Below are positions 51,774 through 59,688 of a DNA stretch of 64,000 nucleotides, one piece after another. The stretch's first letter is position 1, and every line of letters begins with the position of its first letter. The DNA is from Damh-18 sp964570795 (GTDB lineage: Bacteria; Patescibacteriota; Minisyncoccia; Phycocordibacterales; UBA918), in NCBI GenBank assembly GCA_964570795.1, contig CAZMYZ010000005.1:1-64000 (forward strand), in the 5' to 3' direction. A model generated the notes under the pieces. The model saw nothing but the letters and a program-made list of their open reading frames with translations. It made no database searches and was not told where the DNA came from. The translations under genes and the position numbers were made by a program.

Positions 51774-53225
51774 CTATTTTCCGAGATTGAGCACTTCATC
51801 GATGCGAATTTTTTCTACGAAGTCAGGTACGTGTGAGACGAGTATCATCGCACCCTGGTATTTGTTGAGCGCTTCTGCAATTATCGGAAGATGGCGGAAG
51901 TTGATGTGGTTGGTTGGCTCATCGAGAATAAGAAGCCCAGGTTTCATAAGTACGAGTTGTGCAAAAGCCACAAGCCCCTTCTGTCCTTCTGACAGACTTC
52001 CTATTTTTGTGCGCATCACATCGCTTCCAAGGAGAAACCCTGCTGCTACGGAGCGCATATCTTCTTCTATCTTCTTCTCCATTACCGAAAGGAGTGCGTT
52101 AAACACGGTATCGTCAAAATTGAGTGTCGAGAAATCCTGTCGATAATACCCTATTTTTACCTGCGGTGCTACGGTCTCACCCTGCGCATGTCCTGTAGCA
52201 AGCGCTTCAAGGAGAGTACTCTTCCCTATTCCATTCGGACCGACAAGTTGCAGATGAAAATTCTTTCCTAAAGTAATATCACACTTCTTTTCGGTCGGAA
52301 CGTGATTTTTGATTACTTTGTATGAAGAAATAGTGAGAATTTTTACCGGAAGTTCATCAGGAATATCAATGGTGAATGGGCGAATAGTTCTGTCCTCCTT
52401 GCGTACATCCACTTTATTTTCCTCATATTCCTCGGCTTCTTCGCGAAGTTTCTTTGCAACGAGACGCATCTTACCCCCTTTTTGTGCAAAGAAGTTCGCC
52501 TTCTCTTTGTTTGCTTGAATCTCCTTTGCGTACTGAGCATTTTTTCGATTCTCTTTTTCAATACGTGCAGCGATTTCGCGCACTACCGTATGATAATTAC
52601 CATCATACTGCTCTATCACGTGCGTGCGTACGTCGAGGTACAAGACGCCTTCGGTAAATGCATTGAGAAAATCAGCATCATGAGAAATCACTACCACAGT
52701 CTTTTTATATTCTCGAAGAAACTCAGTGAGGTGCCGAATACCCTCGACATCAAGATTGTTAGTCGGCTCATCAAGAAGGAGTAGGTCTGGATTTTGAATA
52801 AGTGCAGACGCAAGGAGAAGGCGCGCTTGTTGCCCTCCAGAGAATGACCGTACGATTCGGTCATGAGGCGCCACGAGATTTACTATTTCAAGTGCGGCAT
52901 CAATTTTTGGATCAATATCGTACACTTTTTCTTCGAAACACTTTTGGAAAAAATCACGCACAGTTAAGTCGAGTTCATCACGAGGAATTACTTGCCGAGA
53001 AAGTGCAATGGTAGTGCGGGGCATGATATTGATATCACCGTCATTTTCTTTGAAAGCACCCGTGATGAGCCCAAAAATAGTACTCTTCCCTGCACCATTC
53101 TGTCCCATAAGGGTCAGTTTTGCGCCACGACGAATTACAAAATTCGCCCCAATTAAGATTGGTTTATTGTGTGTGTATTCAAATGTTACATCACTAAACG
53201 TGATAAGCCCTGCTTCGCGTGCCAT
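51774..53225 (-). CDS. ABC-F family ATPase
   Basis: This 483-aa protein has two ABC domains and no membrane segments. The first has GQNGAGKST, the signature SFSGGQQARL and LLLDEPTNNLD. The second has GPNGIGKST, the signature SLSEGQKGL and LLILDEPTNHI. A charged helical linker (about 235-290) with the Lys/Glu-rich stretch typical of ABC-F lies between them. Such proteins act at the ribosomal E site in translation or antibiotic protection; which subfamily is unclear. Confidence 0.92.
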   Translation of the reverse strand: MAREAGLITFSDVTFEYTHNKPILIGANFVIRRGAKLTLMGQNGAGKSTIFGLITGAFKENDGDINIMPRTTIALSRQVIPRDELDLTVRDFFQKCFEEKVYDIDPKIDAALEIVNLVAPHDRIVRSFSGGQQARLLLASALIQNPDLLLLDEPTNNLDVEGIRHLTEFLREYKKTVVVISHDADFLNAFTEGVLYLDVRTHVIEQYDGNYHTVVREIAARIEKENRKNAQYAKEIQANKEKANFFAQKGGKMRLVAKKLREEAEEYEENKVDVRKEDRTIRPFTIDIPDELPVKILTISSYKVIKNHVPTEKKCDITLGKNFHLQLVGPNGIGKSTLLEALATGHAQGETVAPQVKIGYYRQDFSTLNFDDTVFNALLSVMEKKIEEDMRSVAAGFLLGSDVMRTKIGSLSEGQKGLVAFAQLVLMKPGLLILDEPTNHINFRHLPIIAEALNKYQGAMILVSHVPDFVEKIRIDEVLNLGK

Positions 53226-53276
53226 AAGTACTGTAGACTAGCGCATTTTGCGTGATTTTGAAAGGGTTTGGGTAAT

Positions 53277-53315
53277 AAAAGCGTCGCCCGCAACTTCGTT
53301 ACGGGCGACGCTTTT
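53277..53315. terminator. Terminator after the tiny Lys-rich ORF
   Basis: 14-bp arms with A-rich and T-rich ends. On the minus strand it follows the stop of the 20-codon ORF at 53317. Confidence 0.85.
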
Positions 53316-53316
53316 A

Positions 53317-53379
53317 TTATTTCTTATCAGCCTTCTTTGGTTTCTTCTTTTCTTTTTTATGGGTCACACGTTCAGCCAT
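53317..53379 (-). CDS. Tiny Lys-rich peptide (20 aa), candidate
   Basis: The ORF reads MAERVTHKK and continues with a Lys/Glu/Pro-rich tail ending KADKK. It ends 2 nt before a strong terminator, which suggests that it closes a transcript. No good ribosome-binding site is visible. It may be a translated microprotein or the coincidental tail of a leader, so it is a low-confidence call. Confidence 0.35.
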   Translation of the reverse strand: MAERVTHKKEKKKPKKADKK

Positions 53380-53470
53380 AGATAGTATTTAGATTACTAA
53401 AATATCCTCTATATAGCGTATCACAAGACCATGAAACGAAAAGAGAATGTCCACACGTTAAGTTGGGTGG

Positions 53471-53499
53471 TTACCGATTTTCATTTCGCTTGGTACACT
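53471..53499 (+). promoter_or_regulatory. xth promoter
   Basis: TTACCG (53471-53476) and TACACT (53494-53499) are 17 bp apart. The -10 box ends 7 bp before the xth ATG, so the mRNA would be leaderless or nearly so. Confidence 0.45.
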
Positions 53500-53506
53500 G
53501 GGGTGT

Positions 53507-54307
53507 ATGAAAATCTTTTCGTGGAATGTGAATGGTATACGTGCGGCGTTGAAAAAGGGCGACTTCCAAAGATTTCTTGAAGTTCACAACCCTGATATCC
53601 TCTGTCTTCAGGAAACAAAGGCCCACAAAGACCAAGTAGAGGTTGATTTACCAAACTATGAAGAATACTGGTTCTCAGCAGATAAAAAGGGGTACTCAGG
53701 TACCGCAATTTTTACCAAGCACGCACCAATCTCCGTAGTATATGGCATTCCTGATGAAATAGCGCAAAAATATGAGCTCAGCGACACATATGGAGATACT
53801 ACCAAGGAAGGTCGCGTAATAACACTTGAATTTGAGCCATTTTATGTCAGTACCGTCTACACACCAAACGCAAAAGATGATTTATCACGCATTCCCTTGC
53901 GTGAAAAGAATTGGGATCCTGCGTACCTGGAATATATGAACAGTCTCGCAAAGAGTAAGCCAGTCATTTTCTGCGGAGACTTTAATGTGGCGCACACCGA
54001 AGATGATCTCGCACGTCCAAAGGAAAATGTGGGCAATAAAGGATTTACCAACGAAGAACGTGCGGGCTTTGATGCAATGGTGCGTGCGGGATTTTTTGAT
54101 ACATTTCGACTATTTACACAAGGAAACGGATTCTATACATGGTGGTCACATTGGGGTGCAGCTCGAGAGCGAAATGTGGGGTGGAGAATTGATTATGTAA
54201 TGGCATCAGAAGCACTTGTGCCATTAATACGAAAAGCACAAATACATCCCGAAGTTTTAGGGAGTGATCACTGCCCAGTATCAATAGAAATTGGGGTCAA
54301 TCTATGA
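53507..54307 (+). CDS. xth: Exodeoxyribonuclease III (AP endonuclease)
   Basis: The product (266 aa) shows the exonuclease III/APE1 motifs: FSWNVNGIRA, LCLQETKAH (metal Glu), VYTPNA, the catalytic GDFNVAH, WRIDYVMAS and GSDHCPVS (catalytic Asp-His). It cuts abasic sites in base excision repair. The length is standard. Confidence 0.95.
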   Translation: MKIFSWNVNGIRAALKKGDFQRFLEVHNPDILCLQETKAHKDQVEVDLPNYEEYWFSADKKGYSGTAIFTKHAPISVVYGIPDEIAQKYELSDTYGDTTKEGRVITLEFEPFYVSTVYTPNAKDDLSRIPLREKNWDPAYLEYMNSLAKSKPVIFCGDFNVAHTEDDLARPKENVGNKGFTNEERAGFDAMVRAGFFDTFRLFTQGNGFYTWWSHWGAARERNVGWRIDYVMASEALVPLIRKAQIHPEVLGSDHCPVSIEIGVNL

Positions 54308-54403
54308 AATCACAATCACACGAAATATAAATGTGTCAACTAGCAACTGGAGTGTGTCAAAAATATGGCTATACTGCAAGACAAAGTAGTAATTTCAAAA
54401 TCA

Positions 54404-54490
54404 TGTCTTTTATAAAGGACACCCTAAATTGAGTTGTACACAGTTATGCACATGTATGTCCTTTACACTCAATTATAAAGGACATACTAT
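54404..54490 (+). promoter_or_regulatory. Promoter with operator-like repeats upstream of the ncRNA
   Basis: TTTACA (54462-54467) and TACTAT (54485-54490) are 17 bp apart. The promoter is overlaid by a perfect 12-bp inverted repeat GTATGTCCTTTA/TAAAGGACATAC (54454-54465 and 54476-54487). An 18-bp near-palindrome with the same TAAAGGACA half-site lies at 54404-54421. A DnaA-box-like TTATGCACA is at 54444-54452. This layout suggests a regulated promoter. Confidence 0.55.
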
Positions 54491-54496
54491 AGTGAT

Positions 54497-54809
54497 AGGC
54501 CCAGAAAGGGCGAGCAGGTAACTCTCACTGGAGAGATACCCCTTAAAGAGCACATTATAAAATTGAGTTAATACCTCCAAAAAAACTCTTAGTACATCAC
54601 ACTCGGTGAGGAAAGTACTGAATTTACATGATTCAGACAAGAATCACCAAAACTAACTTAAACGAGTCACACTTAGGATACAGTACCATCTGGTACGTCC
54701 ACTGGAACCTTACGTTCCATTCTGACTCAGAACAAACCACCCCACAAACAAAGCCCGTCGGATTGGGCGCAGAGATACATCTCGGCTATCAATCCCACGG
54801 GCTTTTTTA
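54497..54809 (+). ncRNA. Probable structured non-coding RNA of about 310 nt, class unknown
   Basis: A good promoter precedes, and a strong terminator (arms 54751-54765 and 54790-54804, then six T) closes the unit. No ORF of note lies inside. Hairpins include GGTA-A-CTCTC/GAGAG-A-TACC (about 54517-54540), GATTC/GAATC, GTACC/GGTAC and GGAAC/GTTCC. I compared it by eye with RNase P RNA, tmRNA and SRP RNA and found none of their conserved cores. The only echo is GAGGAAAGT near 54608, which also occurs in RNase P. Confidence 0.55.
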
Positions 54810-54861
54810 TATTTTAAAATACTATATACTCTTTTTGGATTATTTCTGGAGATTCTCCACT

Positions 54862-55089
54862 ATGAGGCAAAAAGAAAGTCTTATTGATTGGGGTGTGTGG
54901 CTTTTGTATGCAGGCATTTTCGCACTTGGTTTGCACCCTATCCGTCGAATATTGTTTGCTGATTTATATGACAGTATGAGTAGTAAGCAGGAGATACTCG
55001 TGTTCTTGATACTTGTGTTTGGACTTGTTTATTTTGTGATTCGACCGTTTGCGCTTTTTGTACGTCGAACGCGTAGCGACAAAAAATAA
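54862..55089 (+). CDS. Small two-helix membrane protein
   Basis: The product (75 aa) has two hydrophobic segments (about 10-27 and 42-63) and a basic tail RRTRSDKK. I chose the ATG at 54862 (MRQKESLIDW), which follows GGAGA; the frame is open back to 54628 but runs through the terminator of the upstream RNA. No family is known to me. Confidence 0.6.
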   Translation: MRQKESLIDWGVWLLYAGIFALGLHPIRRILFADLYDSMSSKQEILVFLILVFGLVYFVIRPFALFVRRTRSDKK

Positions 55090-55092
55090 CTA

Positions 55093-55126
55093 AAAACCGC
55101 TGAGATACTAGCAACTCAGCGGTTTT
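55093..55126. terminator. Bidirectional terminator between the small membrane gene and cca
   Basis: 12-bp arms (55093-55104 and 55115-55126) with A-rich and T-rich flanks. The two genes converge here. Confidence 0.8.
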
Positions 55127-55137
55127 AATAACTACTG

Positions 55138-56610
55138 CTAATCCACTCTATGTTTTTTGTGTAATTCAGCGACGGCTTCAGTTTCTTCCTTTTCACGCTT
55201 CTCTCTTCCCTGCTTTCCAAGCGCATCAAGTTCATCCGTGGTCATCTGCATAAGAGTCTGTGCGCGATTTTCAAGGTATTCAGCCGTATTTTTAGCAGGG
55301 TCATCAAGTACTTCTTCAAGGAGTGCATTGAGAGTATCCCCAAGTTTCTTGCTCGGTTTTTCTCCCGTAAGTTCCATAATGCGTGAGCCATCAATCCTGA
55401 GCATTTTTACCGAAATAGGATCACGAAGTGCCTCCTCCACCATTGCGGTGTATTTCCTTAGTCTAAAAGGCTGCTCTTTTGGACGTCCGGTGCCGATACG
55501 GTCACAGCGTCGTAGTTTAAGTAAGTCCCAAATGTTTTCCTGCCCTACATTCGCAATGGTGCGGCGTACCGCAGAAAGAGTAATTTGTGTAGGGTCTGAG
55601 AAAAACATATGCCATCTGATGAGTGTAACAATTCTTTCAATACGTTCCCGAGGGAATTTAAGGTCCTGAAGCGCCTTTTTTGCTACTTTAGCCCCAACTA
55701 CCTCATGTCCGTGGAAAGTCCAGTCTTTTTTCTCATCCGACCAACGTCGTGTTTCTGGCTTTGAGATGTCATGAAAGAGACCTGCAAGACGAATATCAAA
55801 TTCCCAATCCTTGTCGGCGGCATGCTGCATGGTACGCAAAAGATGTTCGTATACATCGTATGCATGTGCCTGGTTTTGTTCTACACCAATCCCGCGAAGA
55901 AGGTCGGGAGCTACAAACTGAAGTAACTGTAGTTTCTCAAGGAAAATAATCCCCTGCATGGGTTGTTTTGACTCAAGAATACGTGAAAATTCGTCACGAA
56001 TACGTTCCTTTGAAATACGGCTCAAATTGGTACTATTCTCGAGAATTGCAGCCATAGTGTCGCCCTCGATTACAAAGCCGAGTTCTACCGCAAGACGTAC
56101 AGCACGCATCATGCGAAGTGCGTCTTCAGCAAAACGCTCTGTGGGATTCCCTACTGCGCGAAGACGTTTATGCTTGATATCATCTTCCCCGTCAAAAAGA
56201 TCAACAATTGACTCGTCTTTGAGTCGGTATGCGATAGCATTCACGGTGAAATCACGTCGCTTGAGGTCCTCAGTCAATGAAACACCAAACTCCACAGAAT
56301 CAGGGCGACGTGCATCAGAATACTCTGATTCGGTGCGATATGGAGTAACTTCCACTACTTTGAGTGTCGGATCCTCTGTTTCCTCGTTCACGACACCCAC
56401 CGTTCCAAAATCATTATTGATGTATGTATTTGCAAAAAAACTCTCTATTTCTGTGGGGTGTGCATCGGTGGTGATGTCCCAGTCCTTTGGTTGTTTCCCT
56501 ATAAGTAAGTCACGAACACAACCACCTACCAAATACGCCTCAAAGCCGTGACTTTCGAGGACGTCTGCCACGTGCTGAACTTCTTTTGGTATTTCGCTCC
56601 GGACTATCAT
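55138..56610 (-). CDS. cca: tRNA CCA-adding nucleotidyltransferase with HD domain
   Basis: The product (490 aa) has the nucleotidyltransferase head YLVGGCVRDLLIGKQPKDWDI, then RRDFTVNAIAYR and EDALRMMRAVRLA. An HD domain follows (HAYDVYEHLL and LAGLFHDISKPETR). It adds or repairs the CCA end of tRNAs. That is needed here, since three of the four tRNA genes in the window do not encode CCA. I chose the ATG at 56610 (MIVRSEIP). Confidence 0.93.
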   Translation of the reverse strand: MIVRSEIPKEVQHVADVLESHGFEAYLVGGCVRDLLIGKQPKDWDITTDAHPTEIESFFANTYINNDFGTVGVVNEETEDPTLKVVEVTPYRTESEYSDARRPDSVEFGVSLTEDLKRRDFTVNAIAYRLKDESIVDLFDGEDDIKHKRLRAVGNPTERFAEDALRMMRAVRLAVELGFVIEGDTMAAILENSTNLSRISKERIRDEFSRILESKQPMQGIIFLEKLQLLQFVAPDLLRGIGVEQNQAHAYDVYEHLLRTMQHAADKDWEFDIRLAGLFHDISKPETRRWSDEKKDWTFHGHEVVGAKVAKKALQDLKFPRERIERIVTLIRWHMFFSDPTQITLSAVRRTIANVGQENIWDLLKLRRCDRIGTGRPKEQPFRLRKYTAMVEEALRDPISVKMLRIDGSRIMELTGEKPSKKLGDTLNALLEEVLDDPAKNTAEYLENRAQTLMQMTTDELDALGKQGREKREKEETEAVAELHKKHRVD

Positions 56611-56680
56611 AATCTTTATTGTATTGGTTTCTTGACAAAATGTACACAACGAGACAGTGAATTATTAAAACCATGATATT

Positions 56681-57367
56681 ATGGTATATACCATGAAACC
56701 TTTAGTTCAGGAAAAAGAAAGAGCAATAGAGCTTCGCAAGAAAGGGTATTCGTACAAAGATATTATGAAGGAAGTAGGGGTTGCAAAAAGTTCGATTTCA
56801 GCATGGCTCAAGGATCTGCCATTAACGGCTGATGAGAAACGATATTTGCGGAAACGGCAAGATTCAAATATTTCTCATGGAAGAATTAAGGCTGCCGCAG
56901 CAAATCATGAAAATAAATTAGAGCGAGATAGAAAAATCATTTTAGACGCACAAGGGGAATTTCAGAAATACGTTCATAATCCACTTTTTCACACAGGGAT
57001 TGCGTTGTATTGGGGTGAGGGAGCAAAACGAAGTAATGCTTTTCAGTTTACAAATTCAGATATTGATATGGTGAATATCATGCTTTTGTGGATAGAAAAA
57101 TTTACTCAATATAAGCGTGAAAATCTTGGTTATAGATTGTATATCCATAAACCATACGCGCATCTAGAATATGAAAAAATATGGGCAAAAAAACTCAATG
57201 TGCCACTAGCACAATTTAAAAAAACAATACTTAAACCTACAAATCTTGGTTACAAAAAAAGACCAAGTTATGAAGGGTGCTTGCGCCTTGAAGTACCTCG
57301 AAGCACTACTTTATTTCTTAAAATGTCAGGCTGGACTAAGTTACTTATTGAATATCATTCAAAATAA
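56681..57367 (+). CDS. HTH protein with a C-terminal YWGEG-type domain, next to tRNA-Arg (paralogue 1)
   Basis: The product (228 aa) has a resolvase-like helix-turn-helix near the N-terminus (KGYSYKDIMKEVGVAKSSISAWLK) and a C-terminal domain (about 90-225). That domain has FHTGIALYWGEGAKRS, FTNSDIDMVNIMLLWI, YIHKPYAHLEYEKIWAKKLNVP and SYEGCLRLEV. The second domain recalls LAGLIDADG-type nuclease folds, but this is only a guess. The start codon lies inside the palindrome ATGGTATATACCAT, a possible operator. The gene ends 18 bp before tRNA-Arg. A paralogue at 58749 has the same relation to tRNA-Gly. Confidence 0.65.
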   Translation: MVYTMKPLVQEKERAIELRKKGYSYKDIMKEVGVAKSSISAWLKDLPLTADEKRYLRKRQDSNISHGRIKAAAANHENKLERDRKIILDAQGEFQKYVHNPLFHTGIALYWGEGAKRSNAFQFTNSDIDMVNIMLLWIEKFTQYKRENLGYRLYIHKPYAHLEYEKIWAKKLNVPLAQFKKTILKPTNLGYKKRPSYEGCLRLEVPRSTTLFLKMSGWTKLLIEYHSK

Positions 57368-57385
57368 TAGTAGACTCTTAGGATT

Positions 57386-57461
57386 GCACCCGTGGTGAAG
57401 TGGATAATCATAGCGGTCTTCGGAACCGTTGTCGGGGGTTCGAGTCCCTCCGGGTGCACCA
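57386..57461 (+). tRNA. tRNA-Arg (anticodon TCG)
   Basis: Acceptor GCACCCG/CGGGTGC, anticodon stem GCGGT/ACCGT with loop CTTCGGA (anticodon TCG), T-arm with loop TTCGAGT and discriminator A57458. CCA is encoded (57459-57461), unlike the other tRNAs here. The 3' end is included in a fold-back palindrome. Confidence 0.92.
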
Positions 57462-57542
57462 AAGCGAATAGAAAACACACATTCTTAAGAATGTGTGTTT
57501 TCTATTCAGCGAGCAAAAGGCTTTGCTCGCGGCTTTGGTGCA
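57455..57542. repeat. Fold-back palindrome built on the tRNA-Arg 3' end
   Basis: The outer arms 57455-57465 and 57532-57542 are perfect complements, and the left arm includes the last 7 nt of the tRNA. Inside lie a perfect 42-nt palindrome (57466-57507) and a second hairpin, GCGAGCAAA/TTTGCTCGC (57509-57517 and 57522-57530). That second hairpin resembles the one behind tRNA-Lys at 121-142. A further hairpin follows near 57550-57585. Confidence 0.9.
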
Positions 57543-57668
57543 AACCGCAGGCATATTTTTCTTTCAATAAAGAAAGAAAAATGCCGAGGTGGGGTCGAGA
57601 ACACTTAGTACATTTGGAACGAAGTGAACAAATATACTTAGTGATTCGTGACAACAAGCACACTTATC

Positions 57669-57980
57669 TTATGAATAGATACCCCAATCTCTAGCAATAT
57701 GCCATTCTGGAACCCAGTAGACTAGATTCTCTGGTTTAAATTTTTCATCCGATACATTTAATTGGAGTATTTGATCGGACTTAATGCTGAGCGGGTGTGC
57801 TCCCTGAGAACTGTTTAGGTCAATGAAGTGATATCTCACTTCAGATGCTCGGCTGTGTTTCCAAGGACCAAAATCCATAGGTGCACACTTCCTTGTAATA
57901 ATACCCTTCGAACTTGAGTTGAATGTTAATTCAACCAAGTTTGTCCCAGCTATTGCTGAGACAAAATCGTTGTAAATCAT
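57669..57980 (-). CDS. Small soluble protein, unknown function
   Basis: The product (103 aa) is beta-rich in appearance, with RKCAPMDFGPW, YHFIDLNSSQGAHPLSI and FKPENLVYWVPEWHIARDW. The Trp/His-rich C-terminus and the pattern RxCxPxDxG look like those of a conserved small family of unknown function, but I cannot name it. It lies between the two tRNA-linked loci on the opposite strand. Confidence 0.55.
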   Translation of the reverse strand: MIYNDFVSAIAGTNLVELTFNSSSKGIITRKCAPMDFGPWKHSRASEVRYHFIDLNSSQGAHPLSIKSDQILQLNVSDEKFKPENLVYWVPEWHIARDWGIYS

Positions 57981-58380
57981 ATGGTTTATATGAAATTAGC
58001 GTATGAACACCCTACAACTTGACCAGATTATGTTACTGGACTATTGTAAAAGTATTCACGTTAAATAATGTGTTACAAAAGCCCGCTAGTGCCAACTTGT
58101 GGGGCTTTTGTAACTCCACTATTATAACATTTTCAAAAAATATCAAATTCGCTGCTAACTTTTGTGGTGAGGTGTTTCTAGTTAGTAAACAAGCCATCAT
58201 TGATAATGTCCAATGTTAAAATGCTTTGAATAAACACAGCATTTTAACATTGTACAGAGAAAATTATTCCAATTTATCTAGCAGTCAGAACAAATTCAAA
58301 TTCCCTAAAACACCTTTACTTCTTGCAAAAAGCATTGTGTTTTGTATACTAGCAACGTTTCGATCTTTGGAGAACTCAAA
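57981..58380. other. 400-bp intergenic region with two long hairpins
   Basis: No convincing ORF. Two stem-loops are clear: 58072-58084 with 58102-58114 (13 bp, GTTACAAAAGCCC arm) and 58211-58225 with 58238-58252 (15 bp, CAATGTTAAAATGCT arm). Neither has a gene directly before it, so they may end short untranslated transcripts. The promoter of the gene at 58381 must lie in the last 100 bp. Confidence 0.6.
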
Positions 58381-58656
58381 ATGAGCAATAAAACCCTTTC
58401 TGAAAAGGAGGCTGAACTACGTCGATTGGTAGTGGCAGTACGTGATGCGTGCCTTGAGAAAGGTATTACAGTAAACCCTGCACCGATAGATCCCAAAAAG
58501 ACCATTAGTACGTGCACTCTTCCGGAGTTACTTGCACACCTCCTGTTTCTTTTTGAGCGATATGACATGATGGACCACCGTGCGCATCCGCGGAAGGCAC
58601 ACCACCACCTCGATTGCATTGGAGTCTGCATTAAGTGTATTCCAGTGATGCAATAG
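58381..58656 (+). CDS. Small Cys/His-containing protein, unknown function
   Basis: The product (91 aa) has a helical N-terminal part and ends in HHHLDCIGVCIKCIPVMQ, where His and Cys residues could bind a metal. TTGGAG precedes the ATG at 58381, and a terminator follows. No family is recognised. Confidence 0.6.
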   Translation: MSNKTLSEKEAELRRLVVAVRDACLEKGITVNPAPIDPKKTISTCTLPELLAHLLFLFERYDMMDHRAHPRKAHHHLDCIGVCIKCIPVMQ

Positions 58657-58676
58657 ACCTGTGCACTTTGACTCAA

Positions 58677-58700
58677 AAAACCCCGAGAAATCGGGGTTTT
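58677..58700 (+). terminator. Terminator after the small Cys/His protein gene
   Basis: Perfect 10-bp arms (AAAACCCCGA and complement) with loop GAAA and a T-run. Confidence 0.8.
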
Positions 58701-58748
58701 CCACACTCTATATCGAACAACTGATATAGTATATATTATACTCATACT

Positions 58749-59411
58749 ATGATACACAAATCTGCACAATACAGCGAGGCAAGCCAATTGCGCAGACGCG
58801 GTTTTACCTATACTGAGATAGCTCAGATCGTGGGAGTTTCAAAAAGTACTGTAAGTACGTGGTTTTCACACGAAACATGGTCAATCTCAGTTGCAAACGA
58901 CAATAAAAAGCGTGCCGCAAAGGAAAATAGTAAGCGTATAGGACTACTGAATAAAGCGAGGGGAAATCAACTTAAAAAACAGTATGCAGAAGCAGAACGC
59001 GCCGCAGCCATATCTTTTAAACATTACAAGCACTCCCCTGCTTTCATTGCGGGGGTAATGCTTTATGCAGCCCTCGGGGACTGTTCCACTACGAGCCAGA
59101 TACGTATTTCTACCGCACGAAAGGAAATCCACCGTATATTTGTAACATTCGCTCAAGAATATTTGGGTGTTTCACGTGAAAATATTCGATTTTGGTTACT
59201 TCTCTACCCAACACACTCTCCTGTAAAGGTATCGCGAATATGGGCGCGTGCTATACATGTTCCTATTGCACAGTTTCATAGATATCAAGTCTTAGAAAGT
59301 CAAAATAACACAGAGACGTTGCATGATGGAGTAGGAAATACTATAATCGGGAGTGCTGTTTTAAAGCGAACACTACTCACATGGGTAGCACTTGCCGAAA
59401 AAGAGTATTAA
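58749..59411 (+). CDS. HTH protein, paralogue 2, next to tRNA-Gly
   Basis: The product (220 aa) has a helix-turn-helix (RRRGFTYTEIAQIVGVSKSTVSTWF) and a C-terminal domain that aligns with the protein at 56681: FIAGVMLYAALGD, RISTARKEIHRIFVTF, then KVSRIWARAIHVPIAQFHRY. The acidic residue of YWGEG becomes Asp in AALGD. The palindromic stretch AGTATATATTATACT lies just upstream of the start. The stop codon is 6 bp before tRNA-Gly. A parS-like site lies inside the gene (59169-59182). The function is unknown. Confidence 0.65.
   Translation: MIHKSAQYSEASQLRRRGFTYTEIAQIVGVSKSTVSTWFSHETWSISVANDNKKRAAKENSKRIGLLNKARGNQLKKQYAEAERAAAISFKHYKHSPAFIAGVMLYAALGDCSTTSQIRISTARKEIHRIFVTFAQEYLGVSRENIRFWLLLYPTHSPVKVSRIWARAIHVPIAQFHRYQVLESQNNTETLHDGVGNTIIGSAVLKRTLLTWVALAEKEY
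59169..59182. promoter_or_regulatory. parS-like site 1 (inside the HTH gene)
   Basis: GTTTCACGTGAAAA matches the parS core GTTTCACGTGAAAC at 13 of 14 positions. Confidence 0.6.
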
Positions 59412-59417
59412 CAATCT

Positions 59418-59488
59418 GCGGCCATGGTTAAGTGGTATAACGAGACCTTGCCAAGGTTTAGTCGGGAGTTCGATTCTCCCTGGCCGCA
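59418..59488 (+). tRNA. tRNA-Gly (anticodon GCC)
   Basis: Acceptor GCGGCCA/TGGCCGC, anticodon stem AGACC/GGTTT with loop TTGCCAA (anticodon GCC), T-arm with loop TTCGATT and discriminator A59488. CCA is not encoded. The 3' end belongs to both a fold-back palindrome and a 20-bp direct repeat. Confidence 0.93.
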
Positions 59489-59688
59489 CATATGAAAAAC
59501 GCCCATCTAGGGCGTTTTTCATATGTGCGGCCAGGGGGCGCAACTTTTGCGAATGCAAAAGGAGCAAGAATCGAACGGTTTGCGATATGAGTGGCTATTC
59601 CTAATGCCACGAAGCAGCAAACCGCGGGCAGGAAACTCTTTTGAACGTAGTGAATTAGAGTTTGACGCCGATTCTCCCTGGCCGCACA
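59471..59688 (+). mobile_element. Small hairpin-rich element at the tRNA-Gly 3' end, flanked by 20-bp direct repeats
   Basis: The tRNA-Gly 3' end (59471-59490) recurs exactly at 59669-59688, 198 bp later. Between the copies lie only hairpins: a perfect 27-bp fold-back (59478-59504 with 59510-59536), CTTTTGC/GCAAAAG, CGGTTTGC/GCAAACCG with a nested GTGGC/GCCAC, and AAACTC/GAGTTT. No ORF is credible. A direct repeat of a tRNA end is what site-specific integration leaves behind. The mobile nature is inferred. Confidence 0.65.

Noticed and set aside
54497..54809. RNase P RNA, because of GAGGAAAGT near 54608 and AGGTAA near 54516
   Set aside because: The expected order and the other conserved blocks (ACAGAAA, the GGTAAGAG region and the 3' P4 strand) are absent or misplaced.
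54497..54809. tmRNA or a riboswitch
   Set aside because: No tRNA-like ends, no tag ORF ending in Ala-Ala and none of the riboswitch cores I know are visible. The downstream gene is unlikely to be a regulated metabolic gene.
57392..57694. A 100-codon frame that runs through tRNA-Arg and its palindrome
   Set aside because: The tRNA is clear, and the frame is simply open across it.
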